DNA from: Anaeramoeba flamelloides
Taxonomy: Eukaryota; Metamonada; Anaeramoebidae
Direction of reading: 5' to 3'
Assembly (NCBI GenBank): GCA_027625915.1
Contig: JANTQA010000010.1
Span: 1,302,001 to 1,366,000, forward strand
Length of the DNA stretch: 64,000 nucleotides
The position numbers and the translations under genes were made by a program. This document shows, in pieces, positions 26,782-38,345 of this stretch (the first letter of the stretch is position 1; every line of letters begins with the position of its first letter). The notes under the pieces are model-generated. The model searched no databases, was not told where the DNA came from, and saw nothing but the letters and a program-made list of their open reading frames with translations.

Positions 26782-27954
26782 TATATAAAAGTTGAAATAG
26801 ATTTTTTTAAAAAAAGTGTGACATTACGGTTTACGAAATTACATTTTAAACCATCAAAATCCTTAATCATACTCTATTTTGGGCCACAATTAAAAAACTT
26901 TTTTGGTCCCACTTTTTTAAAATGACTTTAATATTTTATTTCAGCCTATTTAAAACAAAATGAAAATTACTGCTAAATTCAAATAAATTTCTGAAAATTT
27001 TCACTTCATTTTCCTTTTTCAAATTTTTTTACATTACATTTTGAATAAAGCATTCTATTGGTTTAAATGTTAAGAAACTTTATAAAATTAGTTGATCCTT
27101 CAAAAGATTCTTTTTATTGTGTTGTTTTAAAAGTGGTGCTCCAAGATTACAAAAATGTGAAATTGAACTAAAAATTTTATGAAATAAATCTCAATTTATC
27201 AGTATTTGAATAGTGTGCTAATTTTAGTGTATTTTTAATCCATTTTTTAAAACTTTGAATAACCCTTTTTTTATAATAACTTTATTTGGATTTCTTTTTT
27301 TTTCAAAGAAAAGATAATGATTTATTAAACAAAAATTGTTTCCCCAAAAAAAACTCGATTTGTTTTTTTTTTATTTTAAAAAAAAGGGGAAAATCATATT
27401 TTTTTGTTCAAGTATTTTATGAAAAAAAACAAAAAGAAAAAGAAAAAGAAAAATCATAATTATGCTTTTGTAAAGCTGTTGAGTGTCATGGTATGTTGTA
27501 GAGTGTCATGGGGGTACCTACTGTTTTTTTTTTTAATTCTTAAAATTTATTGTTAATTCTCATCAAAACAAGAATTTTTAAAAAAACCAAACGTCAATTT
27601 TCTCTTGTTTAAGACACAAAAAGAAAATTACTTCAAGTTTCTTAATATTTCTCAAAGCTAAAAAAATACAAAGGTGATCGATTAAATCTCTAACTATTCT
27701 TTTTGATCAAACAATCTCCTAATTTTCGAAATAAAAAAAAAAAACTAACTGTACTATATGATACTCGACAAAACCTCAAGACTGTAGATTAGTTATCGGT
27801 TCTCTTCTTTTTATTGAGTCATGAATTGTTGAACTTTTATAAAATCTTTGATTTTTTTCTTTAAAATAAGATCAAAATTTTTTTTGAATATGAAAAGAAA
27901 GAAGAAAAAAGAAAAAAGAAATTATTTTTTTTATCAAATCAAAATTTAACTTAC

Positions 27955-28077
27955 CATTGAACCACTTGTTAGTAAATGTTTTGCAACCTTTTTGTTTCCG
28001 CTTAGTTGGCTGAATTCTGAAGAAATGTCTTCTTCTTCTTGTTGTTTTTTTTTGTTTTGTGGGTTGAGTGATGACAT
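27955..28077 (-). CDS. likely first exon of a minus-strand gene
   Basis: ATG at 28077 opens 41 codons reading MSSLNPQNKKKQQEEEDISS, then EFSQLSGNKKVAKHLLTSGS-M, and ends at a strong GTAAGT donor in phase 0. Codon use is clearly richer in G/C than the surroundings. No family is recognised. Continuation must lie to the left; the lysine-rich exons at 24160-25031 are on the same strand and could belong to it, with the MITEs at 25563-26781 then sitting in its intron. Confidence 0.6.
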
Positions 28078-29062
28078 TAAATAAAGAATTTGTTTGTATT
28101 CGTAAAAATGTTTTTTTAAAAAAATGAATTCAAAATTCAAAATCCCAATCATCAAGAAAATGGTATTTTATTTTCCTAAAATGAGACTAAATTCTTTATT
28201 TGAATAAAAACCACTTATTTTGTTCTTATTTATATCCAATAAATATTTAAAAGAATAAAAAGTTTAAGTTTTGTGTTTGGAGATATTTTTGGCTGAAAAA
28301 ACTCTCTATTTCACAGTTCTTATAATTTGACTTTTGATCCAAAAGGATAATTCTTTTACAAAACAAAAAATATCTTATTTTTGATCAAAAGTTTTAATTT
28401 CAATTTAATTGCGACAAAAAAGGTAATTCTTTGACAAAATTTGAAAACCCAAAGAAACAAAGAATTAGACTTTGTGTTTTTTGACTATTTCTTTTTTTGG
28501 ATACTAATAAATAAAATTAGATTTACTTTTGTTGTTAGGTTTTGATCAGTTCATTTTTAATTTTCTATTAATCATGGTCCTCTCTGAAGATTTAGAATAG
28601 TGAGGCATTTGTCACTCAAAAACAATCCAACATGTTTTTGTCAATCATCACAATTAAAATTGAAAAAATATAAACAAAAATCTGAAAGGTAAAGATTAAA
28701 TCTTCTGGAAAAAATTTCCAAATCGTTGTTTATTATAAAGTAGTTGTAAAAGTTTGCATTTTGCAGAACTATAGTATTGTTTTTTTCTTTTGTTTTAAAA
28801 GAAAAACCAAATCCAAAAAATAGAGTGAATTAGATGAAAATAGTATTTTAGCATCAATAAAAATAGAATTTCAGTATCAATAAAAATAAAATTCAAGCAT
28901 GTTCAATTTTATTAAAATTTGGATTTTAAGAGTAAACACTAGTAAAATTTTATTTAAATTGAATTTTTTCGATTTTTTGATACTAAGCTTTTGCCATGAA
29001 AGGAAATTGATTAAAGACTGTAAGAAGAGGTTTTAAGAAGGTTGGATTAATTTCTGTTTTAA

Positions 29063-29424
29063 ATAAACTCCATTTCACTCAAAGGTGCCCAGCCAAAAAT
29101 GAAAAAGTTACTTTATTTTTAAGAATCAACCAAACTTAGATTGTTTAGAAATACGAGAAATAATAAACTTCTTATAAGAGTCCATAATTATAAAAGAAAC
29201 CCCTGAACAAACCATAAATTTCAAAAAAAAAAAAAATGTTAAAAAATTTTTTGGGCCCCATTCATTGGAATGTCTCGTGCAAAATTCTCAATTTCTTTCG
29301 GAAATTAAAATTGTTGACAATAAGATTTTTTACTTGTAAATATATGAATTTTAAAAGAACATACAAAGTATAACTTATCTTAATGTTTATTTATGGTTTA
29401 AAACATTTTTTTTTTCAAAGTTAA

Positions 29425-29459
<35 letters not shown>

Positions 29460-29620
29460 AAAGTCAATAACAAAAAAAAAAAATTTTTACAAAATGAGAA
29501 AAAATGATTTTGATCTTAAAATTGAAAATTTTAGTTTGATAAGAGTAATGAATTAAACTCATAGAATGTCTTCCATTTCTTCAATAAAACTGGGCCCCTT
29601 TGACTGAAAAAGAGTTTACA
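29063..29620. mobile_element. family B inverted-repeat element, copy 2 (about 558 bp)
   Basis: The left end ATAAACTCCATTTCACTCAA and the right end (inverted TGTAAACTCTTTTTCAGTCA) share the family B terminal pattern AAACTC-TTTTCAGTCAAAGG, both followed inward by a GCCC block. The interior is divergent from the other copies. Confidence 0.6.
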
Positions 29621-31036
29621 TTATTTATCAGTGGAAAATAAGTAAAAAAAATATTTGTAAAATTTCACTTTTTCACTCTAATTTCCAATTAAAACTCGAT
29701 TTGACAATTTTTTTCCAGAAGGGTAAATATACAAAATGACTCTTTTTTCTAAAGTTGAGACCTTTTCCATCTAAACAATCAAAATAGGTTGAAAAATATT
29801 TGGAAATCAAAATAAAGAATTGATTAGTTTTCATTTTATTTTATTGATAAAGCTCCATTTTTTTTGAGCTAATAGAGATAACTTTTAAGACAAGTGTCAT
29901 GCTATCCGACTTTAACCCAAGTTATGTTGAAAAGCTTGTGATAATTGGGTTTTTTTTTCAAATATTTGTTTTTTTGTTACAAATTTATTTTTAATGGAAC
30001 AAGTACATTTTTCCAATTTTGAGTACCACATTTTATATAAAACTGAATTATTCAAATCATTTCTTTAACTCAGTGCATTAATATTTTAACAAATATGAGA
30101 TTGGAATATATCTTAGTATAATATATTTATATTATTATAGAAAAATGAAAATTGAAAAATCAAAAAGAAAATTTTGCTCAAAAAAAGAAAAGAATATTTT
30201 TTGAGAAAATTTTAGCCATGAAGAAAGAAGATACATGTTAAAATTTAGAAAAATTTGGGTTTTGAGAACATTACTGAAATAAATATTTTTTGAGTGAACT
30301 TAAATATTGGTACTTTTGTTTCAAAATATCATTTTTTACATTATTTGTGAAAAGAACGAATAAAAAAAGTAAAATCTTTCATTTTACACTTTTTCAAAAC
30401 AATTTTTTTTATTAAAATTTTAGTTTTATTACATTAGGTTTTGGATTTGGAAATGATTTCAGTGGATATTTAGAATTAATAAAATAACAAAGAAATAAAA
30501 AAAAAATAGAGATGAAAAGTTCAAATTTTTAAACCGATCTTTTCATTGAGAAGAAAAAAGAAGAAAGATCACATTTCCAAATAAATTTGTTGAAATCAAG
30601 AATGAAAAAAAAATCACAAAGAAGGTCACTATTAAAAGATTTTTTATTCTTTTTCTTCTAAATTTGGACGAAAAAAAATAATTAATGAACTTGAGTTTCT
30701 CACACATTTAGTATTTATTATTATTTTAAAAAAATTTTTTTACTAATTTCTTTTTAAAATTCTCTTTTTGAAAATTTTTATTAAACTAAGCAAAAATAAA
30801 GAGTATGGCCTGTAAGATTACAGAAAAAGGATTTAATTACCATATATACCCAGTTCAACTTTTAAGACACAAATTTTCAAGGAAATTTAATACATATATT
30901 AGTTTCAAATTACGGCACAAAATTCAAAATATAGTAAAATCTATGTGTTCCAAAAAAATTTCAAAAAATGTGCCTTTATTTGTAACTTTTTTGTACCTTA
31001 AATTGTGTTGAGAGTTTGTACCTTAAAAGCTGAACT

Positions 31037-31039
<3 letters not shown>

Positions 31040-31087
<48 letters not shown>
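31040..31087. repeat. (AT)n microsatellite, about 48 bases
   Basis: An uninterrupted AT dinucleotide run, self-complementary, in the spacer left of the FANCM gene. Confidence 0.95.
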
Positions 31088-31092
<5 letters not shown>

Positions 31093-31545
31093 CAGCCCAA
31101 ATAAAAAGATAATATCTAAAAAAAAAATACTAAGCATGATTTAGAATTAATTTATATTTTTTAAATGGAAAATGAATAAGTATCAAATCAAAGAAAAACA
31201 ACCAATAAATATTGATTTCTGAAGAGAAATTTAAAAAATAGTTATTTTTTCTGTAACAAAAACTAGAATTATATAAATTAAATAAAAATTGGATTTTTAA
31301 ATTTATGGGCAAACTCTTTAGGTAATAAGCAAGTAATTTTTTTCATAAAGAATTAAAAATAAAACGAAATAAAGAATAAATAATTGTATGAAATGTTACA
31401 GATAAAATCAAGAAATAAAAGATTTTTATTTATTTTTTTTTGATCAATTTTGTTTGCTTTTTGATTTCAATATTTTATTTGTATCTAAATTTATTTTCTC
31501 AGATGATCCCACACTTCTATTTATTTAATTATTCAGTTATTTTCT

Positions 31546-32292
31546 TCAAGAAAAGATTTTAAGGTCAATGATACCTGAATAATCAACATATATTTTTGTG
31601 TTTAATATTGTGACATATTATTTAGATTCTTATCTCATCTAATTTTAACTTGAGCAGAATTTGAATATTTGTTGAAAAATGAATCAATTCTCTTTTTTTT
31701 TCTTCTGAAAATCAGATTTGTGAATTAAAAACAAATAAATTTGGGAGGAGTTTAAATAAAAATTGTTCTTTTTACCATTTTCAATAGCATTTTTAATTTC
31801 TCTATGGCTTAATATTCGAAAAAAGCTAAATGCCTTTTTTTCAAAATCCCAAATATTAAAAACCTAAAGGGAAATAAAAGTTTAGATTGATAGATCTCAA
31901 AATCAGAATTTTTTTTAAAATAAATTTAAACTTATCAACCTGACACTGTTCAATCTGAATTTAGGAAAAAAAAAGAAAATTCAATTCTTTTTTGAAACAA
32001 ACATACAAATTCCAAACAAGTTAAAATTAGATGAGATAGGAATCGAAATAATATGTACCAAAATAGAACAGGAAATAAAACTTTTTTCATTCTTCAGGGG
32101 TTTACAACGTAAATATTTTAGTTTTGAAAAAAACAAAGGAACTTAAAATTGATAAAATCCAACTACTCCCTTAAAGAAAACAAAATTTTTTTTAATATTC
32201 GAAAAATTTTGATCAAATTCGATTAATACTGAAAATATTCTGACAATACCAAAGCGTTTATTTTCAAAACAAGTTTGGTCTTGGGTATACAT
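31546..32292 (-). CDS. unresolved small multi-exon gene on the minus strand
   Basis: The best segment is 31863-31776: a CCCTTTAG acceptor, then VFNIWDFEKKAFSFFRILSH followed by REIKNAIEN, and a GTAAAA donor. A micro-exon just upstream (reads IEQCQ between TTCAG and GTTGAT, near 31950) joins in phase. A candidate first exon at 32292-32250 reads MYTQDQTCFENKRF and ends at GTATTG. A candidate terminal exon at 31574-31546 would add GIIDLKIFS and a TGA. NIWDFEKK is WD-repeat-like, but I do not recognise a family. Exon order between 32250 and 31960 is not solved. It would share a divergent promoter with FANCM. Confidence 0.35.
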
Positions 32293-32616
32293 TGAGTGTT
32301 GTCTTTGTAGTTGAATTTAAACAACAGAAGAAAAATTCTTTGATTAACATTGAAACATTTGCTATTTACTCGTTTTTTTTAGAAGAGTATTTTTCAATTT
32401 ATTTTATATTCATCATCGAATTTGAAAATAATCAGTTTTTATAAAACTTTAGTAAGAAGAATGTACATCCAAAAAACAAAGGAACACTACTTGCTACAAA
32501 ATTGAAAAATCATTTTTTTATCGTACTTTTTAAGTTTTATTTTCTTTTCAATTTCTCCACAACTAAAAAAGGATTTCTAAAGAGATCCAATTAGTCCTTT
32601 TTTTTTTTATTTGAAT

Positions 32617-35600
32617 ATGGATCAAAAAGAGAGCACCCCTCTTTCAAACAAAAAAGGATCTTTAAATTCTTCAATCATTTTAGGTGTGGAGCAAATGTAT
32701 CAAAGACTGATTGAAAAAACAAAAAATGAAGACAAGTATAATCCGTACTTATTGTCACCATACTTCACAAGCCAAATTCCGAAACAAGAACCTGGCAAAA
32801 AAAAAGAAAGAAAAAGAAAAAGAAAAAGAAAAAGAAAAACAAAAACTAAAACAAAAACAAAAACAAAAACAATCACACTTTCAGAAATTGAGAACCTCAT
32901 AAATTCCTTTCCGACAAATTTACCGAAGAACAACCAAATTAAGAAAGAGCGTCAGCAAACAAACAATCTTGATAAAAATAACAAAATTACAAAGAGAAAC
33001 AGAGTAACAAACAATTACCCCACGAACACTAACATACCAAAACAGCCTTCTTATAATTCAATAAAAATAAAGGTAGAACCATTTAAATCGAAATATGGGA
33101 AGAAAAATAATTATTTGAAAAATAATCGAGAAACAAATGATCAAAATTTTCAATTAATCGCCAAAAATAATAAAAGTGTTGAAAATGAGAAGAATGATTT
33201 TAGTTCTGATTCTCATGAAACCTTTAGCAACAAATTTGATCAAACAAATAAGCTTTTAAACAAAAGATCCAAGAAAAACAAAAAACACCGGTTGGATAAA
33301 AAGAAAATGAAAAAGAACAAAAAAAAGAACAAGAACGAGAACAAGAACAAGAACAAAAACAAGAAAAAGAATAAGAATAAGAACAAGAATGAGAACAAAA
33401 ACAAGAAAAAAAACAAGAAAAAGAACAAAAAGATGAAAGTCAAAAAGGAGCATAAAAAAGGTTTTCAAAAAGATCAACAAATTATTACCAAAATTCAGAA
33501 CAATAATCAAAGCGAAAACATAAACCGAGAACAAACAAATCAAGTAGCAATTAAAAACGAAGAAACCAAAAAATTGGAAGAAATCAATAGATTTATCACA
33601 CCAAAAGAAAAAAGAATGTACAAGATGCAGAATAGGAAGCGGAAAAATACAAAGAAAACAGAATATAATTTGGTTGATTTAATCAAAAGCAAATCTGAAA
33701 AACGATCGTCTTCATCGTCATCATCGTCATCGTCTGATTCCGACTCGGGTTCCAATTCTGATCCTTATCATGATAAAAAATATGAAGCCAAGCTACTCAA
33801 AAATCTCAATTTAAGTACAATCAAATTTCAAAATTTTCAGTTTCTACGCGAAAATTATTACAAGTCCTCCAAGTTCCCGAAGTGTGATCTCCAAAAGATG
33901 AAAAAATGGATCTATCCAATCGATTATCCTCTTCGTAAATACCAGTTCGAGATCTCCAAAAGTGCATTATTTCACAACACAATTGTAGTTTTGCCAACTG
34001 GGCTTGGTAAAACCCTGATTGCAGCTGTTGTGATGTATAACTATTATCGGTGGTTCCCGACTGGGAAGATCATTTTCTTTGCGCCGACAAAGCCATTGGT
34101 GAACCAGCAGTTTTCGGCGATCTTAAATTTTGTCAACATTAAAAGGCAAGACGCGTGCGAGCTAACGGGGCATATCCATTCCAATGAGAGGAAGATCCTT
34201 TGGAAAAGGAAACGAATCTTTTTTGCAACGCCACAAACTGTTGTCAATGATATCAAAAAGAAAATTTGTAAGCCGTCCAAAATATGCTGTATTGTTTTTG
34301 ATGAGATCCATCATGCGCTCGGTAAATATGATTACACGACTGTCATTAATCAGTTATTATTAGAAACTGATCAATTCCGGGTGCTCGGGCTCACAGCTAC
34401 GCCGGGGACTAACTACAGACAAATACAGGAGGTCATTACCAATTGCTTGATTTCCAAATTTGAAGTCAGATTCGACGATCGTGGCACGAACGAAGATCTG
34501 GATCTTTCGGAATATAGCTATAAAAAGCACATCACCACTGTCAAGGTGACCAATGAATTTAATAAAGCAGTTCCCTCGATACTGGAATTGTTTCGGCCAT
34601 TTTTAAAGGAATCGGTATCATTTTTGTATTCTCATAACGTTTTCTGGACTAATAGCATTGACTGTACAAGTATCGGCTCATTACTGGCATATTATAGCAA
34701 ATTAAAAAAATCGGGCGCAAATGAGCTTGGTAAGCTAATTCTTGATGAGGACTTGATGGGCACGCTATTAGAAACATTCTTGCTTTTAATGAGTTTAATT
34801 ACTGGTTACAAGTTGTTAAAGGATTATGGCTTTCGGCCGTTTGCAACTTTTTTAAAAAGGAATTATAATAAAAATGTTAAAAATATAAAGCCTTATAAAT
34901 TAAAATTTTTAAACTCATTCCTATTTCGGCAAATAACGGAATTGACAAATAAATATATGAAGGATAATAAAATTAGCCATTCCAAAATTTTAAAATTAAA
35001 GAAAATCCTGAAGAACCATTTTGAAAATTATAATTCAAAAGATACCAGAGTAATGATCTTTTCCACTTATAGAGACAGTGTTTCGGATATCGCAAAATCA
35101 ATCGTAGATATACCTAGTGTCAAACCCATGATCTTTTTGGGGCAAGCTTCAACGATGACATGCAGGGGCATTTCCCAAAAGCAGCAAAAGAGTATTGTCC
35201 AAAGATTTAGAATGGGCGAATATAACACTCTAGTTTCCACTTGCATTGGCGAAGAAGGTTTAGATATCGGGGAAGTTGATTTAATTATTTGCTATGATTC
35301 CTACGTGGATCCCAAACGGTGCGTGCAGCGATTTGGCAGAACAGGAAGAAAACGAGAAGGTAATGTGATCGTTTTATACCATGAAGGGCAAGAAGAAATG
35401 GCTTATAAAATAAATAAAAGGAAAAAAGTTAATATCAATGAGAGCTTGATTGACACAGATATGTTCACCTTTTATCAAAATAATCAAAGACTCGTTCCAG
35501 AGAACATTGATCCTATTTGTGTGAAAAAACGTTTTAGGCGGATGAATTCAAATAGCAGTAATAATACAAATTTTGATCATACCAATTACGATAATCATTT

Positions 35601-37608
35601 AAGGAAACACAGAAAAAGAAATAGAAATAATATAATTTTTGATCATGATGACGATGATGATGACGACGATGACGATAATTATGATCAATTAGTACAGGAA
35701 GGTTTTATTGTTGATGACAATTTTATCGAATATGAAAAATATAATGGAAATTATAATACTAATAGATATTATGATTTTGTAGATAACGAGAAAGAAGAAA
35801 TGGAAAACAATAGTGTTTATAAAGAAAAACACGAAAATAATTTAAATCAAAAGAACATACCCAACAAAAGAAGAAGAAGTAAACGGCTTTTAAAAAAATT
35901 AAACTTGAAAGAATTTGAAGAAAATATTAATAAAAATGAAAATCTATTTAATTTAAAACAAGAAAAATTCAAAGAAAAAGAAAAAGAGAATAATATTGAT
36001 ATTGTAGATGGAGAGGAAAAGGAAGAAGAAGAAGAAGAAGAAGAAGAAGAAGAAAAAGATGATGATGATTATGATTATTATGAAGATGAAGATGAAGATG
36101 AAGATGAAGATGATAACGGTGAATATTCATTTAATAAGGAAGAGGAAAGTTTATCTAAGAATGATATAATAAAGAAAGAAAAGGAGAATAACAATATTGA
36201 TAAAAAATCCAAAAGTTCAGAAATAGTGTGTAAAATGAAAGATAAAATTCCAAATAAAAAAAAAAAAGATTATAATTATATTATTGAAGATGAAGACGAC
36301 GAAGACGACGACGACGATGATGATGAGATCCAAATCAATGGGGTAAATAAGTGTGTCGATAATGGTAATCTTATTGTAAAAGATTATATAGTTAATAATA
36401 CAAATGAATATGATAATTATATCAGCGATTACGAAACAAAAAAGAAAAATGAAAATATTGTTGAAAAAAATGATAATAATATTAAGAAAAAAAATACGAT
36501 AAATAAAAGAAGAAGAAGTAAAAGACTTTTAAAAAAAAATGAAATAGAAGAATTCAAATCAGATGAATATAATAATCATCCGAATGATAACAATCAACCA
36601 AATCATGAGAACAAAATAGTATCTAGAAACAAAAGTAAAGAAAATAAAGAAAATGGCAAAATGAAAATTGTTTGTGAGGAAGAGGATGATGATGATGATG
36701 AGAATGAGGATGACGATTATGATGAGGGTGAGGATGAGGATGAGGATGAAAATGATTTCTACGATAACTACGACGAGGATAAACCTTTAATAGATCTCTT
36801 ATCGTATGAAACGGAATACAAACAACACAAATTAAACAAAGATCGAAAAAGAAAAATTTCTAATATGTTTATATACAAAGAAAATGAACAATTAAAATCA
36901 TTTCAAAAAAATAATTGTAATGATCAAATATCACCCAAAAATCAAAAAAAAATTAAAAATATTAAAAAAAAAAATAGAACGAATAAAACAAGAAAAAAAA
37001 AAAAATTAATTAAATATGAAAATGAAATGGATAAAAAGAATAAAAATAGCAGAAAAAAGGCAAAATATTATGAAAGAAAAGAAGATGGCGTAGAAGAAAA
37101 TTTCAAAGAAGATGAGAAAATGTACACTACAAGGAAATACAAGGAAAAGGGAAATAAGAAGAGGAAGAAGAGGAAGGGGAAGAAGAAGAAGAAGAAGAAG
37201 AAGAAAATATTTATTAAAGAAGAATATAATAATCCAAAAATAGTTGAATTTAATAAAGTTGAAAATAACAATTCTCATGATCAAAATTTTAGAAGTAATG
37301 AAATTAATAAAAAAAAAATTAAACAAAATAAACCATTTAAAAATGTACATCAAAAAAATAATTCAAAATCTTTTTTTCAAAAAACACCTGAAATTCTTTT
37401 TGGTAATTCAACAAAGTTAAATTTTTTACAAAACGAAATAGTTTCATGTTCAAATGAGCAAAACAATTCTGATAATTATACAAACCAATATTCAATATCT
37501 TCAAATATTAAAAAATTTTCAGATAATTTTGAAAAAAGAATTCAACAGCTTAAAAGGCAACAAAAAGAAATTCATATGTCAAAGGATCACAATTCAAAAA
37601 AAAAATAA
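32617..37608 (+). CDS. FANCM: FANCM/Hef/Mph1-family DNA helicase-translocase
   Basis: An intronless gene of 1663 residues. The open frame begins at a TTG (32611), but the first ATG is 32617 (MDQKESTPLSNKKG). The helicase core is unmistakable: YPLRKYQFEISKSALFHNTI, motif I LPTGLGKT (459-466), APTKPLV, motif II DEIH (562-565), motif III TATPG (593-597), motif V STCIGEEGLDIGEVDLIICY (from 874) and motif VI QRFGRTGRKREG (from 904). The insert between the two RecA lobes matches the family plan. FANCM remodels stalled replication forks and anchors Fanconi/BLM complexes in metazoa. The N-terminal 430 residues and the C-terminal 700 are K/N/D/E low complexity. I see no ERCC4 nuclease or HhH domain at the C-terminus. 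A block NKRRRSKRLLKK occurs twice (near 35860 and 36505), each followed by acidic runs, so part of the tail is duplicated. Confidence 0.95.
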   Translation: MDQKESTPLSNKKGSLNSSIILGVEQMYQRLIEKTKNEDKYNPYLLSPYFTSQIPKQEPGKKKERKRKRKRKRKTKTKTKTKTKTITLSEIENLINSFPTNLPKNNQIKKERQQTNNLDKNNKITKRNRVTNNYPTNTNIPKQPSYNSIKIKVEPFKSKYGKKNNYLKNNRETNDQNFQLIAKNNKSVENEKNDFSSDSHETFSNKFDQTNKLLNKRSKKNKKHRLDKKKMKKNKKKNKNENKNKNKNKKKNKNKNKNENKNKKKNKKKNKKMKVKKEHKKGFQKDQQIITKIQNNNQSENINREQTNQVAIKNEETKKLEEINRFITPKEKRMYKMQNRKRKNTKKTEYNLVDLIKSKSEKRSSSSSSSSSSDSDSGSNSDPYHDKKYEAKLLKNLNLSTIKFQNFQFLRENYYKSSKFPKCDLQKMKKWIYPIDYPLRKYQFEISKSALFHNTIVVLPTGLGKTLIAAVVMYNYYRWFPTGKIIFFAPTKPLVNQQFSAILNFVNIKRQDACELTGHIHSNERKILWKRKRIFFATPQTVVNDIKKKICKPSKICCIVFDEIHHALGKYDYTTVINQLLLETDQFRVLGLTATPGTNYRQIQEVITNCLISKFEVRFDDRGTNEDLDLSEYSYKKHITTVKVTNEFNKAVPSILELFRPFLKESVSFLYSHNVFWTNSIDCTSIGSLLAYYSKLKKSGANELGKLILDEDLMGTLLETFLLLMSLITGYKLLKDYGFRPFATFLKRNYNKNVKNIKPYKLKFLNSFLFRQITELTNKYMKDNKISHSKILKLKKILKNHFENYNSKDTRVMIFSTYRDSVSDIAKSIVDIPSVKPMIFLGQASTMTCRGISQKQQKSIVQRFRMGEYNTLVSTCIGEEGLDIGEVDLIICYDSYVDPKRCVQRFGRTGRKREGNVIVLYHEGQEEMAYKINKRKKVNINESLIDTDMFTFYQNNQRLVPENIDPICVKKRFRRMNSNSSNNTNFDHTNYDNHLRKHRKRNRNNIIFDHDDDDDDDDDDNYDQLVQEGFIVDDNFIEYEKYNGNYNTNRYYDFVDNEKEEMENNSVYKEKHENNLNQKNIPNKRRRSKRLLKKLNLKEFEENINKNENLFNLKQEKFKEKEKENNIDIVDGEEKEEEEEEEEEEEKDDDDYDYYEDEDEDEDEDDNGEYSFNKEEESLSKNDIIKKEKENNNIDKKSKSSEIVCKMKDKIPNKKKKDYNYIIEDEDDEDDDDDDDEIQINGVNKCVDNGNLIVKDYIVNNTNEYDNYISDYETKKKNENIVEKNDNNIKKKNTINKRRRSKRLLKKNEIEEFKSDEYNNHPNDNNQPNHENKIVSRNKSKENKENGKMKIVCEEEDDDDDENEDDDYDEGEDEDEDENDFYDNYDEDKPLIDLLSYETEYKQHKLNKDRKRKISNMFIYKENEQLKSFQKNNCNDQISPKNQKKIKNIKKKNRTNKTRKKKKLIKYENEMDKKNKNSRKKAKYYERKEDGVEENFKEDEKMYTTRKYKEKGNKKRKKRKGKKKKKKKKKIFIKEEYNNPKIVEFNKVENNNSHDQNFRSNEINKKKIKQNKPFKNVHQKNNSKSFFQKTPEILFGNSTKLNFLQNEIVSCSNEQNNSDNYTNQYSISSNIKKFSDNFEKRIQQLKRQQKEIHMSKDHNSKKK
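32803..32871 (+). repeat. hexamer repeat coding KRKRKR then KTKTKT
   Basis: Tandem (AAAGAA/AAAACA)-type hexamers inside FANCM encode alternating Lys-Arg and then Lys-Thr. The reverse strand is open as a phenylalanine/leucine-rich shadow frame. Confidence 0.85.
33308..33432 (+). repeat. AAGAAC-type hexamer repeat coding KNKN/KNEN
   Basis: About 20 degenerate AAGAAC/AAGAAA/GAGAAC hexamers in the FANCM N-terminal region. The same style of repeat occurs as GAAAAT in the p47 gene, so hexamer expansion is common in this genome's coding regions. Confidence 0.85.
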
Positions 37609-38201
37609 AAACAAATTTAAAGAATAAATAAGAAAAAGAAATTGAAAAATATGATCAACCAATTAAGAATGATCACTAGAAATCAAAACAAAAAAAAACA
37701 AAATTGATTAAAATTTTAACATTAATGGACGTCGAAAGGAAGAGTGCTTATTAATGAAAAAAAGTGTTCAAGCCAAGGAATTGAATTTTTAAAAAAATAA
37801 GAATACCATAAAAAAAAGAGGAGGAAAAAAAAAAAAATTAAGATATTTCATCAAACATAATGATCAAATTTATAATGAACCAATTCCTAGATGGAATTTA
37901 CATAAGATTTAAAATTTTCAAACCAATTTTGCGAATGTGTATCATCGATCAATTACAAAAAAAGAAGAAATCTAAAATAAAAAAATCTTTGATCAATAAT
38001 TCTGATTTTTTTATTTTTTTTTTAAACAACAAAGATGCTTTACTTAAAAATCCTCAGGAGCATTTCTGAAATTTCGATTTTTTACAAATGGCCTCAATAG
38101 ATTTTCATATTTTCTAAATGAAAAGAACTGTAAAATTTTCTCTTGTTGTTTAATTTTCATAAAATCTAAAATTATTATCGAGAATTAAGAAAATTATCTA
38201 T

Positions 38202-38345
38202 ATGGGCTACTCTAAATATGAAAGATATAAAAATGATTGGAAAGAATCAAGCAAAAGAAATTCAAGCAAAAAAAATAAAGAAAAAATAGCCAACCTAATA
38301 AATAAAAAAAATACAGTATCTTTATATAATTTCTTTTGCTCATAA
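38202..38345 (+). CDS. short ORF, 47 codons, possible small protein
   Basis: ATG opens MGYSKYERYKNDWKESSKRN followed by a Lys/Asn-rich stretch and NTVSLYNFFCS, ending TAA. Its amino-acid mix resembles this genome's proteins more than the random F/I/L strings around it. There is no homologue that I recognise, and no splice evidence. It may be chance. Confidence 0.2.
   Translation: MGYSKYERYKNDWKESSKRNSSKKNKEKIANLINKKNTVSLYNFFCS

Larger units (their letters stand above)
28078..31545. other. AT-rich spacer with one family B element
   Basis: It holds the presumed promoter of the minus-strand first exon at 28077, the family B copy at 29063-29620, a 23-base A-run near 29431-29455, and an (AT)n tract at 31040-31087. 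A plus-strand ORF at 30805-31011 (MACKITEKGFNYHIYPVQLL) has a true ATG but no motif, and I do not call it a gene. Confidence 0.5.

Noticed and set aside
26643-26870. Minus-strand ORF of 75 codons
   Set aside because: It runs through one arm of the foldback MITE and out into the flank; no protein motif.
30805-31011. Plus-strand ORF of 68 codons with true ATG
   Set aside because: No motif, composition like its surroundings, no splice context; probably chance.
32611-32616. FANCM start at the upstream TTG
   Set aside because: The frame opens with TTG-AAT before the real ATG at 32617; a TTG start is not expected in a eukaryotic nuclear gene.
33240-33755. Minus-strand Phe/Leu-rich and Asp/Ser frames
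   Set aside because: They are complements of the Lys/Asn and Ser codons of FANCM repeats and have no coding signal of their own.
37006-37353. Minus-strand hydrophobic frames resembling membrane proteins
   Set aside because: They are shadows of the poly-Lys FANCM tail.
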